Of a stretch of DNA of 64,000 nucleotides, positions 47,216 to 59,942 are shown piece after piece. Position 1 is the first letter of the stretch. Every line of letters begins with the position of its first letter. Source of the stretch: Andrena cerasifolii (lineage: Eukaryota; Arthropoda; Insecta; Hymenoptera; Andrenidae); the NCBI RefSeq assembly GCF_050908995.1, contig NC_135126.1, positions 3,224,001-3,288,000 of the forward strand. Direction: 5' to 3'. A program made the position numbers and the translations under genes. The notes beneath the pieces were generated by a model. That model saw only the letters and a program-made list of their open reading frames with translations, did not search any database and had not been told where the DNA came from.

Positions 47216-47838
47216 TCGTTGGAAAGAATTCGAGAGTATCGCAGACATCTGTTTACGTTTCGGCAGTGGCACTCGGCGCTGCCACCCTTTAGGGTATCAG
47301 CGCTGCGTGTCGTCATCGAACATGCCAAAACATAAACATATGTCTGCGATATTCTCAAATTGTTTCCAACGACGCACGAAAGTCAGTCGGTCTCCAGAGT
47401 TCGGACGCAACTCTTGCGAGACCGTGCATTCATTTACGGTTTGTGAAGTGACTGTGAGATTATATTATTTTCCGTTGTGCGATATCATTGCGGTAATTAG
47501 TGAAAAATGACTAGAAAACCACTCTGGTGTTATTCTGCACATGCTGCAGATGTGTGAAAAGTGTGAAGTATTCGATGAGCGATACAAATTGAAGTGGATA
47601 GCATGTCACCAAACACCTTTAACCTTTACGGTAAGAACAATCGATTTTGATAATTCATTCGAAAAAAAAACGAACGGAAAGGTATTCGGTTCAACGGGTA
47701 CCGCACTTCTTGGCTATCTTTATTAATAATTCGATTCTGGACGGTGGGCATACGAAATTAATGCATGGGCAAATCTCTTCTACATTTAAACAAACGGACT
47801 GCACCGTTGAAAGAACGATTTTGATAATATTTTCGAGA
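47084..47838. repeat. nested inverted repeats
   Basis: An outer pair of about 135-bp arms (47084-47215 and 47701-47838) carries the last TTTGCCCA unit in opposite orientations. Inside the pair, 47211-47262 and 47330-47376 form a second inverted repeat beginning GTGCGTCGTTGGAAA, with a roughly 67-base loop. This looks like a fold-back element with a second hairpin element at its inner edge. No transposase is visible. Confidence 0.65.
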
Positions 47839-50253
47839 ATAATCGAAGAAGATAATACATTTTTGTTGGTCCGAACCTTCATAAATAACCATTATTAATA
47901 AAATTCTGCTTTATTTCATTAGAAAATGAAATATTTCATTAAAAGGCAACTCTTATATCATAGTAACAACTTACCCCAATGCGATAACAACTCGCCCCAT
48001 ATAGGGGTAAGAAGTTCCGCTTCGATCAGCCACAAATAAATTACTTTCTATGGGAAACCTATTACAATATATTAAACACAAGCTTAAAATCAGAAGATAT
48101 AATAAATTTAACAAGAAATTAGTCAATAGTGAAGAGAATAACTACATTATTTTCCAGTCATTTTTTATGTTTTATCGAAATCGCAACTTTTAGCCCCGGC
48201 CTCCCCTACTACTACCTTTAGCCCGTTTTTAGTAAGCTTAGCTCTTCATTGTCCTGAAAAATGGGCACCTCAGAACATTTGGCACCTGGGCCTTTTTCCT
48301 TAAAACCGCCACTGCTGTCATGTTACAATTCTCCTGCTATATATGAACACGTGAGAAATGAAATGTTGAGAACGTGAATACAGTTTCTGGTTTCATCAAG
48401 CTTGGACCAAGTTGACGAAACTTGTGCGTCTTGAGATTGAATTATCCTATTAAGTTTCGTTTCTTTGATGCACGGCGCACGCAGAATAATTTACGATTTT
48501 CAACGAATGACAGGCATTGGCAGGTATATAAATCTTGTTGATGTATCTTAATCGCACAGTGTCAGCAGCAAGCACGCCGGTTTTAATCGACGGTGTGCAC
48601 CTGTACGGGCGCGTGAAGTACCAAACAGAAGTAGCACGCACGAGTGGACACGTGATCCCGCACCAGCGAACGGGCTTTTCGAAGTTTAATTGTGACTGGT
48701 CGCGCAACGTTGTTGATTAACATCGTTAGTTAGCTAACTGGAGTCGAGTAATTTATTCTCGGCGATGCATTACGGGAATTCCCATTGATACGCGTTGCAG
48801 AGTGTCAATCAGTGGCACTCCGCTCGGACTTGGCGCGTTAACGACGCGCGTTTCGGTTAGCTGGCTGGCGGAAGGAGTAACAACCGATCGCAATTAACTG
48901 CAGTCATTATTACACTATCCGTCCCGGTTACTTTCACATTGGCAGCCCGGTGTATTGTCCCGTATTTAGGAAAAGTAGCCATTCAATCTGTCCCCGTGTC
49001 ATTTCGCGATACGCGCCAATCATTTCACCCCGTCCCTTCCTTTCATGCGCGCACAGTCGAATTTCCGCACGGTCTCGAGTTGCGGGAGGATGAAAGTCAT
49101 TCCTGCAGCGGGATGAATTTCAATGGACCCAAAATCTACGGGCTATTTAACTTCGCCCAGCGCGTAGTCGCGGTAATTTCGCGCCAACTTGCTGGTGGCA
49201 CGGTGGCGCGTAACTTTAACAGTAATCACTGTCTTCACCGGCCAGCGCGTTTTCCAATTTTAATTACCCGTTCTCGCGAGCCGTAGCTAGAGCTGCACCA
49301 GCCACTTCGCCTCGCCTCTATTTCGTCACAGAGCTTCTGCTCGACGGAGCGTCTTAAAGGTCCCGGCGCAACGTTAGAGCACCGCTTCCTGTCGTCTAAA
49401 TATACGATTCTCTTATGTCAGAAGTTCCGAAATGGCTGTTCATTCCGCGTGCCGGCGTCCACGTCAGTTTTCGTTAACTCGCTTCCAGGCGGTGGGTCGC
49501 GACGTCGACGTAGACGTGGTCGTCGTCGTCGTTGTCAAGCGATCGCGTTACGCGATTTGAATATCGTGAAAACGCGTGCCGCGATAGTGATCGTATAAAC
49601 TTCTAGCTTCTGCATGTTGCGAAACTTTCGACGAAAATAGAAATTCCGGGGAGATTACGATCGTGGCTGATTATTTTGATGCTTTTCCAGCTGGGTGTAC
49701 TTCTAGCGCCTCCTATTCGCGAGAGCGCGATTGATTCTGTCATCGATAACTAATTACCGAGTAATTCGGACGGCGAAGCCTGATTTTCATTAGACTAATT
49801 GTTGAGAAGATCAGCTGGCCTGCTGGTTACCTATTGCGTGCGTCGAGCTTAATTATAACGAAGGCGGAGGCGTTCGAGCGAGTCGCACGCGATCATTTTT
49901 ATCAGTTCACCTGGTTATCAAGTTCATTGGTGATAGGCTTTAGCTGGATCGACGCGTATCGAGCGACCCGAATGGAACGTTGCGTGATAGATTCCCGCGC
50001 GCCGATAATAAATCATCGCGGTTCGTTTCAGTTTCCACGCTTTTATCGTTCTGTGGAAATTTTTCCAAAGAGTCCCATTCAGGATGGAGGATTTGTGTCT
50101 CGCCTTTGCTGAAAGTTTAGCAGATCTTCACGAAGCTTTTTCTGGGTAAAAAGGGTACGATTATATTTCAATGGTAGATCTAGGACGAGAAGTTTATCAC
50201 TATCATTTTTATACCTGCGTCACATTCATTGTGTATTTATGTGGTACTCACAT
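47839..50253. other. intronic DNA with one MITE fragment
   Basis: AT-rich to about 48250, then CpG-rich unique sequence. It contains the family K fragment at 48279-48314 and GTC-rich low complexity near 49497-49545. No exon recognised. Confidence 0.45.
48279..48314 (-). mobile_element. hAT-type MITE fragment, family K
   Basis: The reverse complement reads CAGTGGCGGTTTTAAGG then AAAAAGGCCCAGGTG, matching the left end of the 44693-44908 element almost exactly. Similarity fades beyond about 35 to 60 bases, so it is a terminal fragment. Confidence 0.65.
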
Positions 50254-51017
50254 GGAACATTATTCAATTGATGGTGAAATCGCGCAGATTTTTTTATATA
50301 GATCGAAGGTATATGTCACAAAGGTGACAAAAATGTAAATTAAAGATGCTCCCAAAAGATGGTCTGACCGTAAAAAATCAACACAAGTGGAACAGGGGAA
50401 AGAAGAAAAGTGAGGGAAAGAGAATGGCAAAACCGTCTTTTCAAAATGAATTGTCTTTAGTATATGAAAATACATTATGGTAAATGAATGATAATAGATT
50501 AATGATAGATAACAATTAGAAAAAATTAATGATAATAAATTATAATACTAATGATGTCGCGCAGTATATGGGGGATCTGTTGATCAAGGTGTGGAAGAAA
50601 TAGTGTCCACTCGTTGCAGTCATTGTGAAAATTATTATTGCTTCAATCACTTTTTTAAACCTTCTTGTCGACAAGTTTATCATAAATGTAATGGTTAATT
50701 ACCCACTGCTGTGATTTCATTAGTATTATCATTTATTATCATTAATTTTTTCTAATTGTTATCTGTTATTAATCTATTATCATTCATTTATTTTAATGTA
50801 TTTCCATATAATAAAGATAATTAATTTAGAAAAGACGGTTTTGTCATTCTCTTTCCCTCACTTTTCTTCTTTCCCCTGTTCCAATTGTGTTGATTTCTCA
50901 AGGTCAGACCAGCTTTTGAGAGCATCTTTAATTTACATTTTTGTCACCTTTGTGACATATACTTTCGATCTATATAAAAAAATTTGCGCGATTCCATCAT
51001 CAATTAAACAGTGTTCC
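50254..51017. mobile_element. long palindromic element (family F)
   Basis: The left arm 50254-50555 is repeated inverted as 50715-51017 with only scattered mismatches, around a loop of about 159 bases. Recognisable paired segments include CTTTCCCTCACTTTTCTTC, TGTCACCTTTGTGACATAT and a TTATCATT-rich run. The outermost bases GGAACA pair with TGTTCC. The flanks do not show TTAA or another obvious duplication. No family is recognised and there is no real coding capacity; mirror-image peptides arise from the two arms. Confidence 0.8.
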
Positions 51018-54000
51018 TTGTCAGAGGACTTCACTTCTGTTGTTGTGCTCTAATGTTCTACTGCCCTCTCTCGTCATCAAACTAATTTTGCTTGCCTTCT
51101 GTGAGAGACACTTGTTTCTGTGAAAATAATACTTCTTCCAAATCTTTTCCCGTAATTCCTCCTAAATCGTCAAGCTATTTGCTATAAATCGAAAATAATA
51201 CAGCGATTGTGAGGTGTCGAATTTGAAGTGACCCACATTCAAGGGGCATTATACTATCGTGCTTTACTTCGAAAACAATTACATGGTCAGCAGATTTCAG
51301 AGACATTAATCCCAGAGCAATCTAACAGGTTGATAGTGCGGCAATCGTATGTTACTTCTTTAAACGGAAACGTTGCTTCATAGCCGAGTAGAGACCTAAT
51401 GGTAATCGCAGACGCAAGAGCAGAAAGCCCAGTGTCTGGCGATTGTGCTCTAACCACGAAATAATTGCATGCATCGTAAGTTACGCTAGTCCGCTCGCCA
51501 GAGGAAAGGAGGGAAAGTAGTGGCGTTGACAGGAGAGAATGAAATCCGCTCGAAGGAGCAGCGGAAAGGAAGTAATATAAATTATCCTTTCCATTATCAG
51601 AGACTCGTGACATGGCAACAGTAGCATTACGCTTGCTCCGAGTCGCCCACGGGGCGAGCCGTATTTTTCTACCTTTTGTTATGTCGCGCACGTAACTAAT
51701 TGTTTTCAATAATGTGGGACGTCGAAAGGGCTTGTTTACCTTCTTGGAATAACTTTCTTCCGAGCTTGTTAGTGGGTACGTCTCACTTTACCAAGTCTTC
51801 CACAGCAACACCGGTCACATCTCACTTGAGAATTTACATGATTACATTATTGAAATTGTCGCGCTAAAATTTGAACCGGTTCCGTGTGCTCGGGGTGTAC
51901 TTAGGAAGAAGTAACTCGAGTTAAAGAGAGATGTATATAATTTTGGTAGGGCTTGAACTTGTAAATAAATCGTGCGCGAAGTTCGCGATTAATTGGACTC
52001 GTTGGCGGAAAATTTCATCGGGGGAATTCGATAGAGAGACGTATCAACGAGGCGTTTCAGGTCGATGGAATTCCAGCGGGCGAGGCGGATCGTGTTTGTG
52101 GATAGTTCGTAAATTTACACGGGGTTCTGGCAGCCCTTACGACTTGTCGTCAAGATGACCGTTCAGCACCAGCCAAATTGAAAGTTACATAATTGATTCG
52201 GCGAGGAATTCAGTACGTGGCACCAGCTGCTTCGAGGTATCCCCATAAATGTAGCTCGACGGAGCAGGGATCGAATGAGAGTGTCCCGCAAACTTTCTCC
52301 AACTATTCGCTGATTTTCCAACGGGGCACATCGATCCGCGGAACAGTCGGTGTTTACGTTATCGATGTCTGTCGAAACGTACAGAACCTGTAACAGATTG
52401 AATTGGTCAAATTCCGCACCCTCTGCTAGCTAAATCCATTTTCTATTTCTCGAATTTATTTATTTAATATATAACAGTAGATAATATATATTCCACGTGC
52501 ATGCACTCTTACTTTGTACCTTTTTTTTTGTACGTTACTTTTACTTTACTTTTGCGTTTTCTCAAGTTTAGCTTAATTAAGATCACTTCACTCGTTTATT
52601 CTTACTTTTTGTAATGTTTGTTTTGTTGACCCCATTTTAGTTTAGATTATAGTTCACGGTTAGGCTTGCCAACAGTGTCACCACTGCAGCCTCGCCTTTA
52701 ATCCTCTCTTCTATGCCTTTTGTAAATACTCAGGTTTCTTCTAGAGTAACAAAGACTATTATTAATAATAATAATTACACTTCCCCTCGTCTTGCTTAGA
52801 AGTAACTGGTGAAACTTCGAATGCACCACTGCAATTATACTTTTAGAGCTGCATTCCACAGTAATCGTTTTGTCGCGCTTTAAATAACATCGGTGAAATG
52901 CAAAACAATGGCTAAGACAATTAGCAAAATAAGCTGTATTCATTATACAAGTCATCGCGAGCGATAAAGGAATAAGGTCGCTTTAAAATTCACTAACAAT
53001 AGGTCATTTACATAGTTCGTTTAGAATCGCGACACAACGCGGTGTCTTTCAGTGTCTGGTTTTTAATCAAGGCTTCGCTTCAATACCGTCGCCGCCGTTA
53101 TTTCTTTCGCGGCTTCGGGGAAAGTGAGAAAAAGACGCGGGGAAGTGGGCGATGCAAGCGCAATTAATCGATATCAACGCAATTAAACCAGCTACACCAG
53201 CCGCCGCCGGGAGCACAAATGCGCCGATAATTTCGCGATTTTATGCAAACGATAATGTGCCGTTTAAATCCCGTAAATCGAGTAATGAACCATTACGTTA
53301 TAAACGGAAACGGGACGATCGAGTCTCGTTGCATTTTCCATGCTCGATGGAAGGTTCCTTGTAGAATTTATACCACGTCGACTTAATTCCTCTTACGATC
53401 TTGATCGCAACTTTCATACACGTTATTCGACTCATCGATTGGCTGACAAAGAAATTCTTCTTTCTGGTAAATCAACGATCGAGGAAATAGTATTAGATAT
53501 CGTACACATTAAAATCAGCCGGGAATAGACCACTTCGTGTTTGTTTAGGGCCCACAGTGAAACGCTTAGATCCTTCTCAAAAGTGAGAATTCACACCAGC
53601 GCGATTAACGATTAATTGTCGCGGGGATTCGCTTCGGAGCGGGCTAACCGCGCGTCGTCTCGTACCAGGTTACAATCTCTTGCCGATAAAAATTCAAAAC
53701 AGTTCATTGTATTCAAATTTCACCTGGCTGGCCGACGGTCGATGCACGAGGAACACTTGTAGAACAACTGCGTACCAGCAGAAAGGGGAGAGACTGCCCG
53801 AAGGCCAGGCATGGTGGTCACGCCGCCAAGACGAATTCAGTTAAGCTTGTGCGTTCCTCCACGTTTCCATCGACGGTCCGTTTAGCCGAATCCTTCGTGT
53901 TCCTTGACCCCGTCCTCGAAATCGATACACCACCGACACGTCGAGCACGTCGTGTTCTGGAGATTTTATGTAATCGAAGATTGCTTCCACGCTGGGTATT

Positions 54001-54092
54001 TAGGGCTCTCGAAGTTGGGTAATTCGTCCTTTCTGATGGGTTCGATAACTTGTCTTCAGAAACGAGTAATTGTAATTCGAGCACGATGGAAT
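51018..54092. other. intronic DNA, mostly featureless
   Basis: Unique sequence with an AT-rich stretch at about 52430-53000 and a short (TAA)n-like patch near 52760. No exon or transposon end recognised. Confidence 0.45.
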
Positions 54093-55227
54093 TTGAGGAC
54101 CTTGCAGCAAGAGGGGTGCAGCTCCATCTTTACCAACTTCGAGTAAATTAGAAAAAACTGTTTGTAAACTCATTGAAGAATATATATTTTCCATGCAATA
54201 AGTAGTAGGTATCGAGTTGACGAGTTTCTATTTCTATCTTTGGCAAATTTTTCAACTCTGGGGCATTCGTATTCCGCAAAACAGTAAGGTGAATGTCCCA
54301 ATTTCTGCTCATTTAAGAGGTTACTCGTCATAAAGAAGGTGTAAAAAATTAGTTCGTGATCAAAATTTGCAGAGTAATTGATTAATTCTTTAATAATAAA
54401 TCAAACAATTCAAAAACTATTTAAGAAACATATTTCAAGATGCTTAACTATTAGTAGTTTGTAATTAAATACAATGCTGACTTTTCAGATAAAAATAAGT
54501 TACATCTTTTATGGAGATGTTTTATAACGCAACAGTAAAGCATAAAATAATGATTAACAAAAAATAAAATGCCTTGGAATAGAAATAGAGGTTACAAAAT
54601 ATATTGACTGTGAGGCTATGTCGCTAAAATTTTTGTGAGTAGAAATGCGGACACGACGGTGATTCACTTGACCCTAAACCTAATCACCTGTTTTCTACGT
54701 AAAAAAATTAAATACAGTAAAAAAATCTACATCCAGAGCACAATACAGTATCTGCTTTTGTTATCAAATAAGAACTTTTACTGGAAAAACTATTTTCTGC
54801 CCAATTATCGAATACCAATAGTGACGCTGTTTCTTAGTACAACCAACTAGAACACGGTCGAGAAATCATGAGTCCCTCATTTTAAAAGTTTATCGTTGCT
54901 TATGCTGCACTTTGATTAGCCCCAAGCTCGTGCAACACTCGCGTAAATGTTCAAATAATTTAGAATTATTTTGTTGCAACTATAGTAGAAACATAACGCT
55001 TATAATAATAAGAAAAATACGAAATGAGCAGAAACGGGGACATGAGCAGAAGTTGGGACATTCACCTTAATGGGTGTAGAATCCCCCAACAAATCGCTTA
55101 TTTGTTATCGGATTTGTATCAAACTTGCACCAAACGATGTAGATTTTATTTAAATATATCACAGTTACGTCATGACTCAAAAACTGTTAAAAATGAAGCT
55201 GCACCCTTCTTGCTGCAAGGTCCTTAT
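54093..55227. mobile_element. inverted-repeat MITE (family J) hosting a nested MITE
   Basis: The left end, TTGAGGACCTTGCAGCAAGA, is matched at the right end, inverted, by ATAAGGACCTTGCAGCAAGA; both continue with GGGTGCAGCT. TTGA and ATAA may be decayed TTAA target sites. Removing the insertion at 54284-55070 leaves a host element of about 348 bp. The mirrored arms give the same peptide (AAPxLLQGP) on opposite strands. Confidence 0.72.
54284..55070 (+). mobile_element. nested MITE, family H long copy
   Basis: The left end is TAAGGTGAATGTCCCAATTT and the right end, inverted, is TTAAGGTGAATGTCCCAACT. Both continue CTGCTCAT. It is 787 bp long and AT-rich. The short copy at 45118-45512 is its inverted, internally deleted relative. 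It lies inside the 54093-55227 element. The right junction has TTAA and the left has GTAA. Confidence 0.75.
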
Positions 55228-57987
55228 TTGCGAAATTTGTAATTCTTCTAAGCTGTGCCTTCTTCCAAATGGTGTGGAAGGTTCGCGTTAGCCCTGACCT
55301 TCCACCAGTGCCAGCCACCGACGAGCCCATCGTGGAGGCCAGAAATCGAACCGCCATGGAACGAGAGGATCGTTGTCGAGTGTCTGTTACCGCGTGAAAT
55401 CCTCCCCTCCGGTTTGCACAGCTTCCCAAGGAACGGTATGCGATTTCTGCAGCGGTTCAAGGGGGTGGGGGGGAGGCCGACGACAACGACGCCCTCGTCG
55501 CGGAAGCGACAAGAAAGGAGGAACGTTGACGATAGTCGGAGGAGGTGGACGAGGCTTTAGGCTTGGTCGCAGCTTACGCCAGGGCGGCCGTGTGGGCGCG
55601 TGGGTTTCAGTTCGACCCCGAAAGCGAGATGGTGATACGGCACGCGGGTGGAGGAAGTAGGAAAGAGCGAAGGGAGGATAGAGGGACAGGGACAGCAAGA
55701 GAGGGTTGGGTTCGCCGGCTCACAGCTATTGATTTTTCCCGCCAGACTGGCGGCCTCTTCGTTCCACTTTCGATCCTCTCCGACTTTCTCTTTCCCACCC
55801 TCGTTCTCTTGCTCCATCTTTCTCATTCATACCCTCCCGCCTTCCAGCTTTCTCGATTTCCTCCCTTCCCCCGCTCCGACCCGGAAATACTTTCCCTCTC
55901 TCTTCGTCCCGCCGCCGTCCCGTGCATTTTTCGCCCCCGTTCCCTCTCGCTATCTTCCTCCTTAACCCTTTTCTCGCCCGCTCCCCCGTCGCCGCCCCTT
56001 CGTCGCGCTTTTCCCCGTTGCCACGTGCGTCTGCACTACACGCGTGCACGCAGAGAGGTGGCGGCTCGCACACGCGTAGCAGCGCGCAGCCCCACGCGTG
56101 CGTCCGCCCGTGTAAACGGTCTCCTCTGCATCCACTTCTGTCAGGGTGCCGGCTGACGAGAGGCTGACGACGCTGATTCTCGCACCCCCCTGACCACTCG
56201 CGCCGCATAGGTCCTCGCATCTCGCGACCGCCCCTCCTCTGGCCGGCGACCGGTCTAGTCTCCGTTTAATCGGCAATAACTGCCGGGGAAAGCAACGATT
56301 ATTTCGATCGTTTCTGGATCGTTTGTTCCGCGCCGATTCGATCGTGCATCCCCCCCTCGAAATATCTCGGCGCGGCGGTGGACGGGCGGTAACGGGCGGG
56401 AAACGAAACGATAGTTCGGAATGTCTTTCCTCGATGCGAATTTTATTCTTCGATTCTTGTTTGATCAGTATTTCCCGTACCCGAGGAGCACCCACCCCGC
56501 GGGACGTCCCATTATCCCGTAATGGTATCTCCGGCGGAGTAATTACGTCGAGATGCCTTACTTACTGCTGTCCGCCGATTCTTTCGTTGCGGAAAGTTTT
56601 ATCAGTATGTCAAGCGAAGTGCCCGCCTTTTCGCCGGAATATGGTAGCCGGTTGTTAAGCGGCAACGGCTTGCGCCGTCGCATTATGCAGCAATTCTTTT
56701 ATTGCGCCCCGTTGCGTCGGATTTATCGCGTTACTTGCCGGCCGCTGCGAAGTTGCGTAATTAAAGGGACGGGGGATTTGTTGACTGTTTCGCAATTATT
56801 GCGGCGGGGACGAGCTGGGTAGGTACTTGTGTTCCCGTGCAATTTCCAGCGGTGACCGGAGGAAAGTTTGAAATTGATAGGTTTATTCGTTACGTTACAC
56901 CATTGCGCTCTGATAGATTCCATCTGTACGGTGTAATTACTGCAGATAACCCAAGATCGAATTCCCTATTGGAGGTTCAACGAGATCGGCTGATCTCAAC
57001 GACGCGTATTTCATGTCGCGAGACGGGTAACTCCGCGATATTCATTCCCCTAATTTCACACGACTCATCTGTCATTACTTCGTCGGGCCGTATCGTATCG
57101 TAACGTGTCATCTCACGGTTCCTATTCCCCCAATCCCTTTTTCACCCCGCGTTGGGGCCGCGGCGCAGGCTAATCGGTCATAAAACCAGGTACGCGCACA
57201 GACAGCCCGGAATTTCTTGAATGAACGGCTGGTTGATGGATCGCGAGCTTAATCTGAAGTGACAGGTGAACGGTAGCGTTCCCGGCACGACACGTTTCCC
57301 TCTTAAACGCTATCTCGGTTCGTTTGTACACACGGGGCATGCGTCTCGCTGGCCCTTGCCGCTGGCGTTATTAAGAGTTTATCATGTTCGACCTATCCGC
57401 CCGGTAATCTTATCGGGTCTAGACCGTTTATCAGCTTCCTTGGCCTTCTTCTCCGCGGCCAGAAGCAGAACGCTCCGTCACGGCGTTATCTCGGCCAGCG
57501 CGAGTGACAGGTCGTTGCATCTGCTCGCTGCAACCAGGCCGCTCGCCTGCCTCTCGCAGGCTCTCGTTCGCAGCTAGCCGACGAGTTCACGCGCGTGCAC
57601 AGCGGCTGTTCCGTGACCGTGCCCGTTGATAATACTCGCGGGATCCTGCGGAAGCGACTCGTTACAGTGTAAACACCGGCTTTTCCGCGGGAGAACGAAA
57701 CGAAAGCGAAGTCTGCGAAGACTGTTATGACTTCGTGCAGTCGGCAGGTTTTATGACACGGAACGGCGTTTGATGGTCGGGAGCTGCTGGGGGTGGGAAA
57801 AGGAATAGGAGGAGTAGCGTGTTGTTTAGTTCTGCACTTAATGCAGCAGGGGCAAAAGATTTTAGCTCTCCAATGCCACTGAAGATGTCACATCTGAAGT
57901 CTTGTCATATGGCAGAGTTTTAGCTATTTATACACACATCAGCGATAGATGATCTTATGTACTGGCCCAGACGAACTCAAAATTCAA
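55228..57987. other. intronic DNA with a strongly GC-rich core
   Basis: About 55390-56250 is very GC- and CpG-rich and includes a long pyrimidine-rich stretch (55755-55990). Open frames of up to about 200 codons on both strands overlap and are composition artefacts. The stretch could contain a promoter or an alternative first exon, but I see no core promoter motif or splice-supported coding segment. Confidence 0.4.
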
Positions 57988-58581
57988 TTAAGGGGTTATG
58001 CCTAGTCAGCTTTAGAAAAAGGACGCGATTTTCGGGAATTTTTTCTGGAATATCTGCTGTATATTTTTTTTACAACTATTCGCTTATTTTAAAAGTACAT
58101 GTATGCAGCAACTCTCAGTAATTTTGTTATAGAAAAACGTTACAAAATGGAAGAATAACAAAGATGTTTTGGAAACCACTGTATCGATCGGCCTAAACTT
58201 TTGCAGACAAACAATGATGGTGCGCTACCAAAATCCGGTGCCTTCTTAATTTTTTTATGAAAGTCTCGAATTTTTACGGACCATATCAGAGGTTTGCGCC
58301 GAAATGACACATGTTCTACACATCCTGTAATTTTTTCCAAGTCGAATTGAACCTCAATTCGTTCGCAATCAGGAAAAATGAAGAGAAACAAATATTCGAG
58401 AAAAACGCATTTAAAGTTTCAGGGCAAAGGCGACGCTATAGGTTGCCGCTTGACGTTTTTACCTGTCAAATCTACAATCTTGCAAATTTTACTATAAACC
58501 AAGCGGCATTTTACTGAGAAATGATAGTACTTTCGGAAAATGCAATAAAAAATCGATTTTTCTACTGCCTAGTCCCCTTAA
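57988..58581. mobile_element. TTAA-flanked MITE, family C
   Basis: A 594-bp element with intact TTAA at both ends. The left end is GGGGTTATGCCTAGTCAGC and the right end, inverted, is GGGGACTAGGCAGTAG. Inside, 58395-58419 shares AAAACGCATTTAAAGTTT with family A copies, showing a common origin or capture. It is AT-rich with no convincing coding. Confidence 0.75.
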
Positions 58582-59942
58582 GTACCCACGTGAATGCATC
58601 AGGATTTACATGCAGGTGCGATTTCGTCACGGACGGCGAGGTTCGCAGTGAATGGAGGTGGTCGAAGGGAAATACACCAATATTCTGACCTGTCGATTTA
58701 CACTAAAGATTAGGCGGCTCGCGCACGTAGCCGCTGAGACGGAATATTCAGATATGCAGCCAAAAGCTCCCGCGTTTCACGCGGCGTTCTGGAGTATTGA
58801 CTTTCGTGACTCGCGGCGCGGACATTTTCAAAAGAGACTGCTGGCCGAAAGTGGAAATTACTCAGAGATTTTTGCCGCCTTCAATAATTATTACAATCAC
58901 TCTCTCCTTCGACGCTGCTGCGGATAGTGTCGGCTTTCGGGTAGATTTTATTGGCCCCCGAATATCATTGATCGCCGAAAAGGCAATATTTATCTGCCTA
59001 CCCGTCGATGGTGGAGGATTTCAGTTACAGTAGCCACTCCGGTGGATTTCGTTCGGCGACACGTTTCGATTCCTCCCGCAGCCCCGGAACGATTCGATCC
59101 GCAATCGTTCTCGCGAAAATCGACACGTCGAGAGGGTATCCGAAGCCCAATGATGTTTTGGTTTCACGCGGCCCCCGAATAATCGTAATTAAACGCGGCC
59201 GGGGAAATTCGTTTCGACGCTGCTCGATGTCGCGCGCGTATCGGTTTTCCCGCGAAATAACGTATCGCGGCAGCGACTCTGGAGCCCCGTTTAATTATTG
59301 TTCCCGACGTCGACGTCGGCGCAGGAAAAAGGGCGAAAAAACCGGCGGAGGGAATAAACGTCCAAGTTCCATGGAAACCAGCCGCGGTGCCGTTCCAAGT
59401 TCAAACTGCGCGCGCAACGACGCCAGCCAGGGGTCCTCGCTAATTGCTCGTTGCGTCTCAATCAAGATCGACTCGCGTTTCTTTCCCCGAGACCCCGTCC
59501 CCCACCCCCGGCCAGCTTTTATTTCCTTCGCCGTTCGTCCGCGTGCTTTGTGCGGATTTACCTATGGGCTCGGGTTACGCAACTCGAACGCGGAAAGTAT
59601 TGGCAGAGAAGCCCGCGGGAAAGAGAAATTGCAAATGCGATATACGCGGAGTTGGACGGGACTCGTGGAACGAGGAGATTGGAGTAGACGCGGAACAACT
59701 CCAAACTATATTCCCGTGATCAAGTTGATTGGATAGCGAGTCGCCGAACAATACGACGCGTTCCATCAGCGGCTGGAGAAAAACGAAGAAGTCTGGCCCG
59801 GAAGTTATGCGATATTGAATTTTAGGGAACTCACTTTGCCAACCGTCTACGACTGGCTCTCGTGGTTTCTATTAATCATATGCTGTTATTCGGGATGTTG
59901 CGCCACTGGGATGGTGTCCGCGCGTTCTTCGGGAAATCTATT
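58582..59942. other. intronic DNA with no recognised feature
   Basis: CpG-rich unique sequence. It includes a 242-codon frame at 59008-59736 that is Arg/Ser-rich with no domain; I regard it as chance. Confidence 0.45.

Noticed and set aside
47068..47898. Similar peptides on opposite strands (GGHTKLMHGQ) as a duplicated gene
   Set aside because: Both come from the inverted arms of the repeat at 47084-47838.
55545..56156. A 203-codon + frame and several overlapping minus-strand frames
   Set aside because: They lie in the GC-rich, pyrimidine-rich island where stops are rare on every frame; no family motif.
59008..59736. A 242-codon + frame
   Set aside because: Arg/Ser-rich with a run of Arg from CGACGTCGACG-type repeats, no domain, no splice support. 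Long chance frames are expected in CpG-rich DNA.
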